A stretch of 46,922 bases of DNA from Spirochaetota bacterium. Its GTDB lineage: Bacteria > Spirochaetota > JAAYUW01 > JAOAHJ01. Under the pieces are notes generated by a model. That model was given only the letters and a program-made list of their open reading frames with translations, was not told where the DNA came from and did no database searches. The number at the start of each line of letters is the position of its first letter. The stretch's first letter is position 1. Of this stretch, positions 15,043 through 24,050 are shown in pieces. The stretch is from the NCBI GenBank assembly GCA_026415295.1, contig JAOAHJ010000027.1, forward strand, positions 1 through 46,922, written 5' to 3'. The position numbers and the translations under genes were made by a program.

Positions 15043-17757
15043 ATGTGTGGTATAGTTTCTATTATTTATGAGAAAGAAAATAAAAAAATGGGTATAGAAG
15101 CATGTAATTTGCTCAAAAAACTAGAATATAGAGGTTATGATTCTACTGGGGCTGCATTTATAGATGATAAAGGTAACATTATATTAAAGAAAAAAGTAGG
15201 TGCTCCTTCAAAAGTTGTCCATGATTTAAATATTGATAAATTCGCAGGCAAAACCTTTATTGGTCAAGTAAGGTGGGCAACTTTTGGTTCAGTTACCGAT
15301 AAGAATTCTCAACCACATGAAGTAAATTGTTTTATAAATCTTATTGGAGCACACAATGGTAATATTTCTAACTGTGATACACTTAAAGAATTTTTAGCAG
15401 AATCTGGTCATAAAATTATTTCAGATAATGATGGTGAGATAATAGTGCATTTAGTAGAACATTTTTACAACATTAATCTTAAAAATTTTGATAAAGAAAA
15501 TATTTATGAATCGAATGATTTTGATAATTTTAATAAAATTTTTACTAATATTTTTAAATTTGATAATTTTAATAATGGAAAAAATAAAAACAATTTTAAT
15601 AATATCCACAAAAAATTATTTTGTTTTATAGATGCCATAAGAAAAGCCGATGAAAAGGCAAATGGGTCATATGCAGCAGCAATAATAGATCCTGAAATAG
15701 ATGGAATTTTTGCTATAAAATCTGGATCTTCTTTATATGCTGGGATTGGTGAGGATGAAAATGGCAAATTTATTTTGGTATCAAGTGATCTAACATCAGT
15801 TTTAAGTAAAACTAGATTTCTTATCCCAATTAAAGAAGGGGAAGGTATATTCTTTAACTACAATAATTATTTTATATTTAATCTTTCTGGTAGATTAAAC
15901 ATTATAAAACCTGAGGCAAAAAGATCAAAATTGAATTTAAAGGATACTACACTTTCTCCAAGATATCATTTTTATATGGAACAGGAAATATTTTCATCTT
16001 CATCAAATATTGATGAAATATTATTGTATTATTTTTATGATACCAAAGAGGAGAAATTATTTGATTTTTTTGAACAAAACAAAGAGGATTTTTATAAGTT
16101 ATTTTCAGATTTTACTGGATTAAGTTTGAAAAAAAATGAAGACGAACTAAAAAAAGAATTTAATGATTTTATTAATTCTAATTTGTTTAATGAATTATGG
16201 ATAAAGTATAAAAATATTGCTATAATAAGTTTAATTTATTCTAGAAAAGAGTTTATATCTTCGGAAAAACAATTTCTTTCTGAATTAATAAAATTTGCTG
16301 ATATAGAAGATAAACTTTTTTTAATAGATAATATGATTTTATGGAAAAAGAAGAGAAAGATTATTCATTTTTTTAATTTTTTAATTTATCTCATAATTAT
16401 TTCTTATTTAAAAGGTGGGAGAATATTTACAATAGCAAGTGGGACATCTTATCATGCTTGCCTAACTGGTTCATATTTTTTTAATAATCTTACTAAAATA
16501 TCTCTAATTGCAACTAATCCCGGAGGTTTTAGATCAGTGTATTTAAATGGGGTTAAAAAAGATGATATTATTATTGTTGTTACTCAATCTGGTGAAACAA
16601 AAGATTTAGTTGATATTATTCAAGATATAAAAAAATTATGTAATGATGTTCATATTGTAAGTTTGGTTAATAATGAAAATTCTAGAATTCCACAAGAATT
16701 ATCAGATTTTTATCTTCCAATATTGTGTGGTCCTGAAATAGCTGTTGCAGCAACAAAATCTTTTATAAGTCAGATACTACTTTTTTATATGATTGCATTT
16801 AGAATCTCAAAGATATTTGAAGATAGTAACCTTGATAGTGAAAGAAATTTTGATTCAATTTACCCTTTATTAAAGAGAACATCCTTAAAATTTAATGATG
16901 AATTAAAAACAAAAATTTATAAAATAAAAGAATTAATTGATGATTCATTAAAAAAAACAGATAAAGATTTAACTGAAGTTGCATTAAAATTATATTTAAA
17001 ACCATCAATACATATTTTAGGTACTTCACTTATTGGTATTGCTAAAGAAGGAGCATTGAAAATAAGAGAAGTTGTTTTAAATCATACTGAAGGTTATGAT
17101 TCAGCTGAGTTCAAGCATGGACCAAATACTATATTAGGCAAGAATACAATTTTTTCAATAGAAGAGGTTACAAAACTTTTTTCAGATTTTGTCAACTTTT
17201 TAAAGATTAAAATGGATAAAAACAAAATAGATTTAACAAGTGAGATTGTTAACGATTTCTTTAAAGCTTTGTTAAGTTGTGGACTTGATAATGATAAGAA
17301 TTTTTTTGAAAATTTTAATGAAAATAATGCAAGTAATATAGAAAGATTAATTTTTGATTTTAAAAAAAGTATAAATATTGAAAATTATTTTTCAAACTAT
17401 CCACTAATATTTATATGTAATAGCGATGATAGAGATAAAAGAATTACAATTTCTCAGATTCATACTCATAAGATAAGAGGAGCTGATATAATATTAATAG
17501 CTGAAAATGATGATGAGTTATATAAAGCTATTTCAAATAGTCCAGCAGATTCAAAAAATTACTATTATAAGTTTATAGAAGTAAAAGAAACAGATGATAA
17601 GAATCTATTTGTTTTTCCTGTAACTGTAATATTACAAAATTTAGCTTTTAAAATGTCAGTTATGAAAATGAAATATTTAAATTCACTTCATATTGAGAAC
17701 CATGGAGTACATCCAGATGCTCCGAAAAATGTTTCAAAATCAATAACTGTTGACTAA
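15043..17757 (+). CDS. glmS: Glutamine-fructose-6-phosphate aminotransferase (GlmS), enlarged
   Basis: Makes glucosamine-6-phosphate for cell-wall synthesis. The protein starts Met-Cys-Gly-Ile-Val, giving the N-terminal Cys nucleophile of the glutaminase domain, followed by LEYRGYDSTG, VRWATFG and AHNGNIS. Two SIS domains follow: IASGTSYHACL with VTQSGETKDLVD, then KEGALKIREV with EFKHGPNT, and the typical ending KNVSKSITVD. At 904 residues it is about 300 longer than usual GlmS. The excess lies in three inserts: about residues 145-195 (Asn/Phe-rich), about 100 extra residues between 308 and 464, and about 108 extra in the last SIS domain (690-904). All core motifs are kept, so it is probably active. 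TGGAG precedes the ATG; no glmS ribozyme is seen upstream. Confidence 0.88.
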   Translation: MCGIVSIIYEKENKKMGIEACNLLKKLEYRGYDSTGAAFIDDKGNIILKKKVGAPSKVVHDLNIDKFAGKTFIGQVRWATFGSVTDKNSQPHEVNCFINLIGAHNGNISNCDTLKEFLAESGHKIISDNDGEIIVHLVEHFYNINLKNFDKENIYESNDFDNFNKIFTNIFKFDNFNNGKNKNNFNNIHKKLFCFIDAIRKADEKANGSYAAAIIDPEIDGIFAIKSGSSLYAGIGEDENGKFILVSSDLTSVLSKTRFLIPIKEGEGIFFNYNNYFIFNLSGRLNIIKPEAKRSKLNLKDTTLSPRYHFYMEQEIFSSSSNIDEILLYYFYDTKEEKLFDFFEQNKEDFYKLFSDFTGLSLKKNEDELKKEFNDFINSNLFNELWIKYKNIAIISLIYSRKEFISSEKQFLSELIKFADIEDKLFLIDNMILWKKKRKIIHFFNFLIYLIIISYLKGGRIFTIASGTSYHACLTGSYFFNNLTKISLIATNPGGFRSVYLNGVKKDDIIIVVTQSGETKDLVDIIQDIKKLCNDVHIVSLVNNENSRIPQELSDFYLPILCGPEIAVAATKSFISQILLFYMIAFRISKIFEDSNLDSERNFDSIYPLLKRTSLKFNDELKTKIYKIKELIDDSLKKTDKDLTEVALKLYLKPSIHILGTSLIGIAKEGALKIREVVLNHTEGYDSAEFKHGPNTILGKNTIFSIEEVTKLFSDFVNFLKIKMDKNKIDLTSEIVNDFFKALLSCGLDNDKNFFENFNENNASNIERLIFDFKKSINIENYFSNYPLIFICNSDDRDKRITISQIHTHKIRGADIILIAENDDELYKAISNSPADSKNYYYKFIEVKETDDKNLFVFPVTVILQNLAFKMSVMKMKYLNSLHIENHGVHPDAPKNVSKSITVD

Positions 17758-17762
17758 AAAAA

Positions 17763-18800
17763 TTAAACCATTACTTGTTTATAATTTGCTCTATTTAATG
17801 CAGAGTTTACAATAAATTTTATCAAATCTATATAAGAAAAATCAAACATAGAAGCAATTATTGGTAAATCTGAATGAGTTGGATGTAACCCTGCTAAAGG
17901 ATTTATTTCAAGAAAATGTGGTACACCATTTTTATCTAGTCTTATATCAACCCTTGAAGAATCTTTACAATTTAATATTTTGTGAACTTCAAGTGCAATT
18001 TTTGAAGCTTCTTTTGCATTTTCATCTTCAGCTTTTTTATAATAAACTAATTTTTCACAATTTTCTTTGTTATAATAAGAATATACTTCTTCTTCTGCAT
18101 TTTCTTTTAATATTATTTCCATTGCTCCTAATATTTTTGAGTTTTCTCCAGTACCAAGAATAGCAACTGTATATTCTTTACCAGGAAGAAATTCTTCTAT
18201 GATTGCAGGTTGTTTATATTTTCTGATTATTTCTTCTGTTTGTATTTCAAGTTCTCTAAAATTTAATACCTTAGAATTTTTAGAAACTCCAATTCCTGTC
18301 CCACCAGCAATTGGCTTTACAAAAAGAGGGAAGTTGATATTTAATTTTTTAATCTCATTTATTTTTTTATTTAATTCATCTAAATTTTCTATAATATAAA
18401 AATCAGGAGTTTTTATTTTATGATTTTTAACTATCTCTTTAGCATATCCTTTATGCAAAGCTATGCTTAAAGTTAATGGATCTGAAAATGTGTAAGGAAT
18501 TTGGTAAGCATCAAGTATAGCTGGAACTTGTGATTCTCTTCCATATCCATAAATTCCTTCACATATATTGAATACAAGGTCCCATCTTTTACCATCTGAT
18601 AAATTTTTTATAAGATTTTTTATGTTTCCTATTCGTTCGGTGTGAAAACCTAGAGATTGTAAAGTGTTTTCAATTGAGATAATAGTTTCTTCCGAATCGA
18701 ATTCTGCTAATTCCTCTTCTGTTAAACCTAAATTTACATAGTCTTTTCTTAAATCATATGTTAAACCAATCTTAATAGAACTCGAACTGGGGTAGTCCAT
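17763..18800 (-). CDS. D-alanine-D-alanine ligase-like ATP-grasp enzyme
   Basis: 345 residues with the ATP-grasp layout of Ddl: an N-terminal domain with VFNICEGIYGYGRESQVPAILDAY and IPYTFSDPLTLSIALHKGYAK, a central domain with FVKPIAGGTGIGVS and IIEEFLPGKEYTVAILG, and a C-terminal domain with SRVDIRLDKNGVPHFLEINPLAGLHP. The NICEG/REAQVPA-type N-terminus marks a Ddl-like branch different from classical DdlA/DdlB, which have an HGxxGEDG motif, so the dipeptide formed may not be D-Ala-D-Ala. A peptidoglycan role is inferred. Start supported by AAGGAGT before the ATG. It converges on glmS with only 5 bp between the two stop codons. Confidence 0.82.
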   Translation of the reverse strand: MDYPSSSSIKIGLTYDLRKDYVNLGLTEEELAEFDSEETIISIENTLQSLGFHTERIGNIKNLIKNLSDGKRWDLVFNICEGIYGYGRESQVPAILDAYQIPYTFSDPLTLSIALHKGYAKEIVKNHKIKTPDFYIIENLDELNKKINEIKKLNINFPLFVKPIAGGTGIGVSKNSKVLNFRELEIQTEEIIRKYKQPAIIEEFLPGKEYTVAILGTGENSKILGAMEIILKENAEEEVYSYYNKENCEKLVYYKKAEDENAKEASKIALEVHKILNCKDSSRVDIRLDKNGVPHFLEINPLAGLHPTHSDLPIIASMFDFSYIDLIKFIVNSALNRANYKQVMV

Positions 18801-19077
18801 AATTACTCCTTAAATTTTTTTCTTTTATATTAGCAATATAAAAATAAATTACAATTATTAATTTTAAAAAAATTAAAAATATTATATTATTTTTTAATAT
18901 GTTGAAATAATTATTTTATGTTTTAATATATAAATATAAAAAGTAAATTTTTATATTTTAAAACTAAATTTTAATATAAATTTCTAAAAATAACATAATT
19001 ATTAAAAAAAATTAAAGATTAAATTAATAAAAATTTAAATGAAAATATTTTAAGTAAAAATATTTAAGGAATAAATT

Positions 19078-19962
19078 ATGAAAATTAAATTTTATGGAGT
19101 CAGAGGGAGTCATCCAGTTCCAGGTAATACAACAGTTAGATATGGAGGAAACACAAGTTGTGTTACAGTATATAAAGTAATTGAAAATAATAAAATATTA
19201 AGGATAATCATAGATTCTGGTTCAGGAATTGTTAAACTTGGTAAGGAAATAATGCAAAATTGGGAAAATGAAATAAAACCATTAACTATATTATTTACTC
19301 ATTTACATCCAGACCATACTGCAGAATTTCCTTTTTTTGCTCCAAACTATAGAGAAGATGCGGTTATAAATATGTATGGAATGCAAGCATTAAAAATGCA
19401 TGTAGGCAAAGTGATTGAAAGAAATATGATTCCACCAAACTTTCCTATAGAGTATAAAGATTTAAAAAGTAGAAGAAATCATTATGTTATTAAAGATAAT
19501 TCAAAGTTTAAATTGTCTTATAATGGAAGGGATTATTTTGAAATTAATGCAATGCAGTCTTTTGCCCCTTCTCATCCTCAACAGGGAGCTATTTATTATA
19601 AAATAATAGATTTAGAAAATGGTAGTTCTCTATCGTGTATTTGGGATATAGAATCTAAAATTGGGGGAGATAAGGCTGTTATTAATTTTGCAAAAGATTC
19701 TGATGTTATGATTCATGATACTCAATATACAGAAGAAGAATATATATCTTCTAAATTTATTGTTCAAGGATTTGGGCATTCAACTTATGAAATGGCTATA
19801 GAAAATGCTAACCAAGCCAATATAAAAAAATATCTTATATGTACCCATTTTAATACAACTCATTCAGATGAGAAATTGGATCAAATTCAAAAAGATTTAA
19901 ATAAAAGGAATTTTAAATTTAAAGTTATTTTAGCTTATGAAGGTTTAGAAATTGAATTATAA
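19078..19962 (+). CDS. Metallo-beta-lactamase fold hydrolase
   Basis: 294 residues. N-terminal GVRGSHPVPG and RYGGNTSCV, then the metal motif THLHPDHTAEF (HxHxDH, about residues 78-84), a further His in APSHPQQGA, Asp in VMIHDTQY, and late His residues in GFGHST and CTHFNTTHSDE. The RGSxP…GGNTSCV start is typical of phosphodiesterase-type MBL proteins (cyclic-nucleotide or PhnP-like branches), so phosphodiester hydrolysis is the best guess. Substrate unknown. AAGGA lies 7 nt before the ATG. The 277-bp divergent gap towards the Ddl-like gene is AT-rich without a recognisable element. The YgiQ gene follows after 23 bp, probably in one transcript. Confidence 0.85.
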   Translation: MKIKFYGVRGSHPVPGNTTVRYGGNTSCVTVYKVIENNKILRIIIDSGSGIVKLGKEIMQNWENEIKPLTILFTHLHPDHTAEFPFFAPNYREDAVINMYGMQALKMHVGKVIERNMIPPNFPIEYKDLKSRRNHYVIKDNSKFKLSYNGRDYFEINAMQSFAPSHPQQGAIYYKIIDLENGSSLSCIWDIESKIGGDKAVINFAKDSDVMIHDTQYTEEEYISSKFIVQGFGHSTYEMAIENANQANIKKYLICTHFNTTHSDEKLDQIQKDLNKRNFKFKVILAYEGLEIEL

Positions 19963-19985
19963 AAAATATTCTGGAGCTTTTATTC

Positions 19986-21965
19986 TTGTTTATACCAGTA
20001 ACAAATGAAGAAGTTAAAAATTTAAACTGGCAAAATGTTGAAATTGTTCTAATTAATGGCGATACTTATATTGATTCACCTTATTCTGGAATAACTATTA
20101 TAGGTAAATTGCTATTACAAAAAGGATTTAGAGTTGCTTTAATAGTTCAACCAGAATTTAATTATAGAGAAAATACAGACTATGTAAAAAATAATGAAAA
20201 TAATATAACTGTTACTGAATTTGGAGAACCAGAACTTTTTTTTGGTATTTCTGCTGGCCTTGTTGATTCAATGGTTGCAAATTACACTTCAAGTATGAAA
20301 AAAAGAAAGATTGATGATTTAACCCCTGGGGCATTTAATATTAAAAGGCCAGATAGAGCAACAATTGTTTATTCAAATTTAGTTAAAAAATATTATAAAA
20401 ACAAAACACTGGTGCTTGGTGGAATAGAAGCAAGTTTAAGAAGAATTACTCATTATGATGTTTGGGAAAATCGATTAAGAAAACCGATACTTTTTGATTC
20501 AAAAGCAAATTTTTTAATTTATGGCATGAGTGAATTAACAACACTCTTATTTTCTTTTATTATTAAAAGAAAAGTAGAAGATTATTTAGGAATGATTAAA
20601 AAGTTAAGGGGTTTATGTTTTATTGAAAAAAGTATAGAAAAATTTAAAATAATTGACTATAAAGAAGTTTATAGAAATAATAAATTTAATTTTGATAAAT
20701 TTTATAAGTATTTAAATGAAAGGATCAATTTAGAAAATAAATTTAACAAATTATATTTATATAACGATCAAATTTTAAACTTATTTATAAATAATAACTT
20801 TTTAGATTTAGATAATTTTTGTGAATTTTTAAATGATAATGAATACTATATAATATTACCTTCTTTTGAAGAATGTTTAGAAGATAAAAACAAATTTGAA
20901 ATTATGTATGAAATATTTAATAAAAATTGTGATCCAATTAATTCTTTTTCTTTAATTCAAAAGGTAGCAGATAGATATTTAATTCATAATAGACCTCAAA
21001 GATATCTTGAAACTAAAGAACTTGATTATATTTATGAGTTACCATATGAATATGATGCACATCCTTTTTACAAAAGGAAGGGAATAATTAAAGCATTAGA
21101 GACAATTAAAAATTCTATTACAATTACTAGAGGGTGTGCAGGAAGTTGTACTTTTTGTTCTATCAATATTCACCAAGGGAAAAATGTAATTAGTAGATCT
21201 ATTGATTCTATTTTAAGAGAAATAAATTTTATAGTAAAAAGAAAAGATTTTAATGGTATTATTTATGATTTAGGTGGTCCTACAGCTAATCTTTTTGGTA
21301 TGTATTGTAAAAAAATTTCAACATTAGGCGAGTGTAAAAATAAAGATTGTTTATATCCAGAAGTATGCAAAAATTTTAAGATAGATCATGATAGGTTAAT
21401 TAAATTGTATAAAGAAGTTTCAAAAATAAAAGAAATAAAGAAAGTTTTTATTCAATCTGGTATAAGATACGATTTAATTATTGAAGATAATAGAAATGGA
21501 GAAGAGTATTTAAAAATTTTAATAAAAAATCATGTCGGTGGTCAACTAAAAATTGCTCCAGAACATGTCAATAATAATATTTTAAAGCTTATGAAAAAAC
21601 CAACAGTTGATAAGCTTATTAAATTTATTAATTTATTTGAAAAAATAAAAAAAGAAGAGAATAAAAATATTTTTTTGACATTTTATTTAATATCTGCTTT
21701 TTTAGGGTGTACAATAAAGGAACAAATGGAGTTGAAGAGATTTTTTAAAATGTATTGTAAGTATCCTATTCCTGAACAAGTTCAAATTTTTCAGCCTACC
21801 CCATCAACTTATGCAACATTGATCTACTTTACTGAACGGGATCCACAAACAAAAAGTAAAATATTTGTTGAAAAAAGATTAAAAAACAAATGCTATCAAA
21901 AAGAAATATTATTTAAGGATAGAAAAATTAATAGAAAAAAAAAAGAAGGTAAAATTAATAAATAA
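19986..21965 (+). CDS. ygiQ: YgiQ-family radical SAM protein
   Basis: 659 residues of the YgiQ (UPF0313) family. The N-terminus reads FIPVTNEEVKNLNW and LINGDTYIDSPYSG, as in YgiQ proteins, which supports the TTG start at 19986 (GGAG 9 nt upstream). The radical SAM cluster motif is C384-x3-C388-x2-C391 within RGCAGSCTFC, followed by IHQGKNVISRS, another YgiQ hallmark. Later blocks GGQLKIAPEH and QIFQPTPSTYATLIYFTERDP also fit. The family carries out an unknown radical reaction. 25 bp separate it from the next gene. Confidence 0.93.
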   Translation: MFIPVTNEEVKNLNWQNVEIVLINGDTYIDSPYSGITIIGKLLLQKGFRVALIVQPEFNYRENTDYVKNNENNITVTEFGEPELFFGISAGLVDSMVANYTSSMKKRKIDDLTPGAFNIKRPDRATIVYSNLVKKYYKNKTLVLGGIEASLRRITHYDVWENRLRKPILFDSKANFLIYGMSELTTLLFSFIIKRKVEDYLGMIKKLRGLCFIEKSIEKFKIIDYKEVYRNNKFNFDKFYKYLNERINLENKFNKLYLYNDQILNLFINNNFLDLDNFCEFLNDNEYYIILPSFEECLEDKNKFEIMYEIFNKNCDPINSFSLIQKVADRYLIHNRPQRYLETKELDYIYELPYEYDAHPFYKRKGIIKALETIKNSITITRGCAGSCTFCSINIHQGKNVISRSIDSILREINFIVKRKDFNGIIYDLGGPTANLFGMYCKKISTLGECKNKDCLYPEVCKNFKIDHDRLIKLYKEVSKIKEIKKVFIQSGIRYDLIIEDNRNGEEYLKILIKNHVGGQLKIAPEHVNNNILKLMKKPTVDKLIKFINLFEKIKKEENKNIFLTFYLISAFLGCTIKEQMELKRFFKMYCKYPIPEQVQIFQPTPSTYATLIYFTERDPQTKSKIFVEKRLKNKCYQKEILFKDRKINRKKKEGKINK

Positions 21966-21990
21966 ATTTTAATGGATTATAAAAATTTAT

Positions 21991-23988
21991 ATGGATAAAA
22001 AAATTAAAATTGCTATAATTTGTGGCTTTGGTAAATATTATGGTTCTGGTCATTTTATTAGAATGAAAGTTTTGGATAATTTTTTAAAAGAGAATTTATA
22101 TTATTCAAGATTAATGATGATAGAAAAAAAAAACGATTTTCTTGATCTTCCAATTGAAGATTTTGATATAATTATAAAAGATACCAGAGATGGTAATAAA
22201 AAAATTGAAAAAAAATTAAAAGATAAGTTTTTAATAACATTTGATGACTATTATAAATATAATAATAAAAACATTAATTTTTTATACTATATAAATTCAC
22301 TTCCCTCAATTAAGAATTTTGGAAATATCACTTCATTTGATTTTGTTTTATTAAATGAAAATTCTTATGCTAAAATAATGGATCAGTTTTCTTTTAATAA
22401 TTATGAAGATAATTTTTTTATAAATTTTAAGGATGAAATAACTATTCTTGTTTCGTTTGGAACTCTTGATCCAAAGAAAATGGTTTTAAAATTTTTGAAA
22501 TTGATTATCGACGATTCTTTTTCAAACTATATTATTAATAATAAAATTAGAATTGTAATATTAAAACCAAAATATATTTTAAAAAATTTAATAGATATAA
22601 ATAAAATCCTATGTAAAAAAAATTTTAATTTTATTAAATTTATTGAAGATGAAAATGAATACTATTTTTATTTAAGAAAATGTGATATTTTTATTTCACA
22701 TCCAGGTTTATCACTATATGAAGCTATAAAACTTAATAAAAAATGTATTATTATTTCACCTACAAGATATCATAATATTATAGCAGAGAAAAATTTTTCT
22801 AAAATAAATAGTGGAATATTATCTAATATATTATTTTTACCTATAATAAGAACTTTTTTACTTAATAAATTTATAAAGAGGTTAAAAAATATAATAAAAG
22901 ATGAGATTAATCAAACAAAAGCTAATTTTGAAGCTTCAATAAAAAATAATATAGTAAAATTTAATGAGGATGTTAAAAAAATTATTTTAAAATTAATTAG
23001 TAATATAGAGAAAAAGAAAAATTTTATTAAAATCTGCCCATTTTGCTTATCAAATAATTTATATTTAATTTATTTATCTGAAAAATATAATTTGTTAATA
23101 TGTAATAAATGCAAAAGTATAATTAAGGATGATATATTTTATAATGAAATAGAAAAAGATACTTATATAGATGAAAATTATTTTGATTCTAATTATAAAG
23201 AGAGATATGGTAAAACTTATTTGCAGGATCGAAATAATATCAGAAATATAAATATTAAAAGATCAAAACTATTATTTGAGTTAATTAAAAAATTTTTTAT
23301 TAAAAGAAAAAAGAATTATTTATTTTCAAATTTAATACAAAATAATAAAAAAGTTTTAAAAATTTTAGATATAGGTTGTGGATATGGGTTTTTGCTTGAA
23401 GATTTTAATACCTTTCTGTCTCCCCAACTAAGAAAATTGGATTTAAATACTGAATTTTATGGCATTGAGATAAATCCATTATCAAAAAATTTTGTTCCAA
23501 AATTTATTAATCTTTATAATTGTGATTTTGAATCTTTTTACAATAATTATATTTTAAAAAGTGAAAATAATTTAAAAGATGATAAATTTGATATAATATC
23601 TGCTACTTTTTTAATTGAGCACATTTTTGATGTTGAAGATTTTATAAATAAAGTTTCAAAAATATTAAATAATAATGGTATTTTATTTCTTGCTTTCCCA
23701 AATTCTTATGGCCCGACTTTCTATTTTAATAAAGAAAAATTTTTTAATACAAGACCAATAGAACATTATTATGATATTTCATTGAAAGGTATTAAAAAGT
23801 TATTAAAAAGGCATAATATTAAGGTTATTAAAATTAATATACCAGAGCATCATTATTTAAGGTGGAAAGAAAAAAATAAAATATTATCTTTATTTATCAA
23901 AAAAAAGTTTTATAATTTTATTGCAGGTAAAATTGGTTTTTCTGATACAATTGAGGTTTACTGTATAAAAAATATAGAAAAAATTTAA
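21991..23988 (+). CDS. PseG-like sugar-nucleotide enzyme fused to a SAM methyltransferase
   Basis: 665 residues in three parts. Residues 1-340 resemble PseG, a GT-B-type UDP-sugar hydrolase: GSGHFIRMKVL (G-x-G-H-x-x-R) near the N-terminus, TFDD, SFGTLDPKK and FISHPGLSLYEAIKL. Residues about 345-372 form a zinc-ribbon-like C-x2-C … C-x2-C (CPFC … CNKC). Residues about 400-665 are a class I SAM methyltransferase with LDIGCGYGFLLEDF (about 458-471) and a later ILFLAFPNSYG strand. PseG acts in pseudaminic acid synthesis for flagellin glycans; with amidase and flaA just downstream, modification of an envelope or flagellar sugar is a fair inference. TATAAA lies 7 nt before the ATG and no clear ribosome site is seen. 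Confidence 0.75.
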   Translation: MDKKIKIAIICGFGKYYGSGHFIRMKVLDNFLKENLYYSRLMMIEKKNDFLDLPIEDFDIIIKDTRDGNKKIEKKLKDKFLITFDDYYKYNNKNINFLYYINSLPSIKNFGNITSFDFVLLNENSYAKIMDQFSFNNYEDNFFINFKDEITILVSFGTLDPKKMVLKFLKLIIDDSFSNYIINNKIRIVILKPKYILKNLIDINKILCKKNFNFIKFIEDENEYYFYLRKCDIFISHPGLSLYEAIKLNKKCIIISPTRYHNIIAEKNFSKINSGILSNILFLPIIRTFLLNKFIKRLKNIIKDEINQTKANFEASIKNNIVKFNEDVKKIILKLISNIEKKKNFIKICPFCLSNNLYLIYLSEKYNLLICNKCKSIIKDDIFYNEIEKDTYIDENYFDSNYKERYGKTYLQDRNNIRNINIKRSKLLFELIKKFFIKRKKNYLFSNLIQNNKKVLKILDIGCGYGFLLEDFNTFLSPQLRKLDLNTEFYGIEINPLSKNFVPKFINLYNCDFESFYNNYILKSENNLKDDKFDIISATFLIEHIFDVEDFINKVSKILNNNGILFLAFPNSYGPTFYFNKEKFFNTRPIEHYYDISLKGIKKLLKRHNIKVIKINIPEHHYLRWKEKNKILSLFIKKKFYNFIAGKIGFSDTIEVYCIKNIEKI

Positions 23989-24050
23989 ATTTAAAAAGAT
24001 TAATTATTAGATAAATATATGAAATTAATTTTATCTATAAAAACTTTAAT

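Noticed and set aside
18801-19077. Possible hidden gene or RNA in the divergent gap between the Ddl-like and MBL genes
   Set aside because: 277 bp of almost pure A/T with stops in all frames and no stable hairpin; only ordinary promoters are expected.
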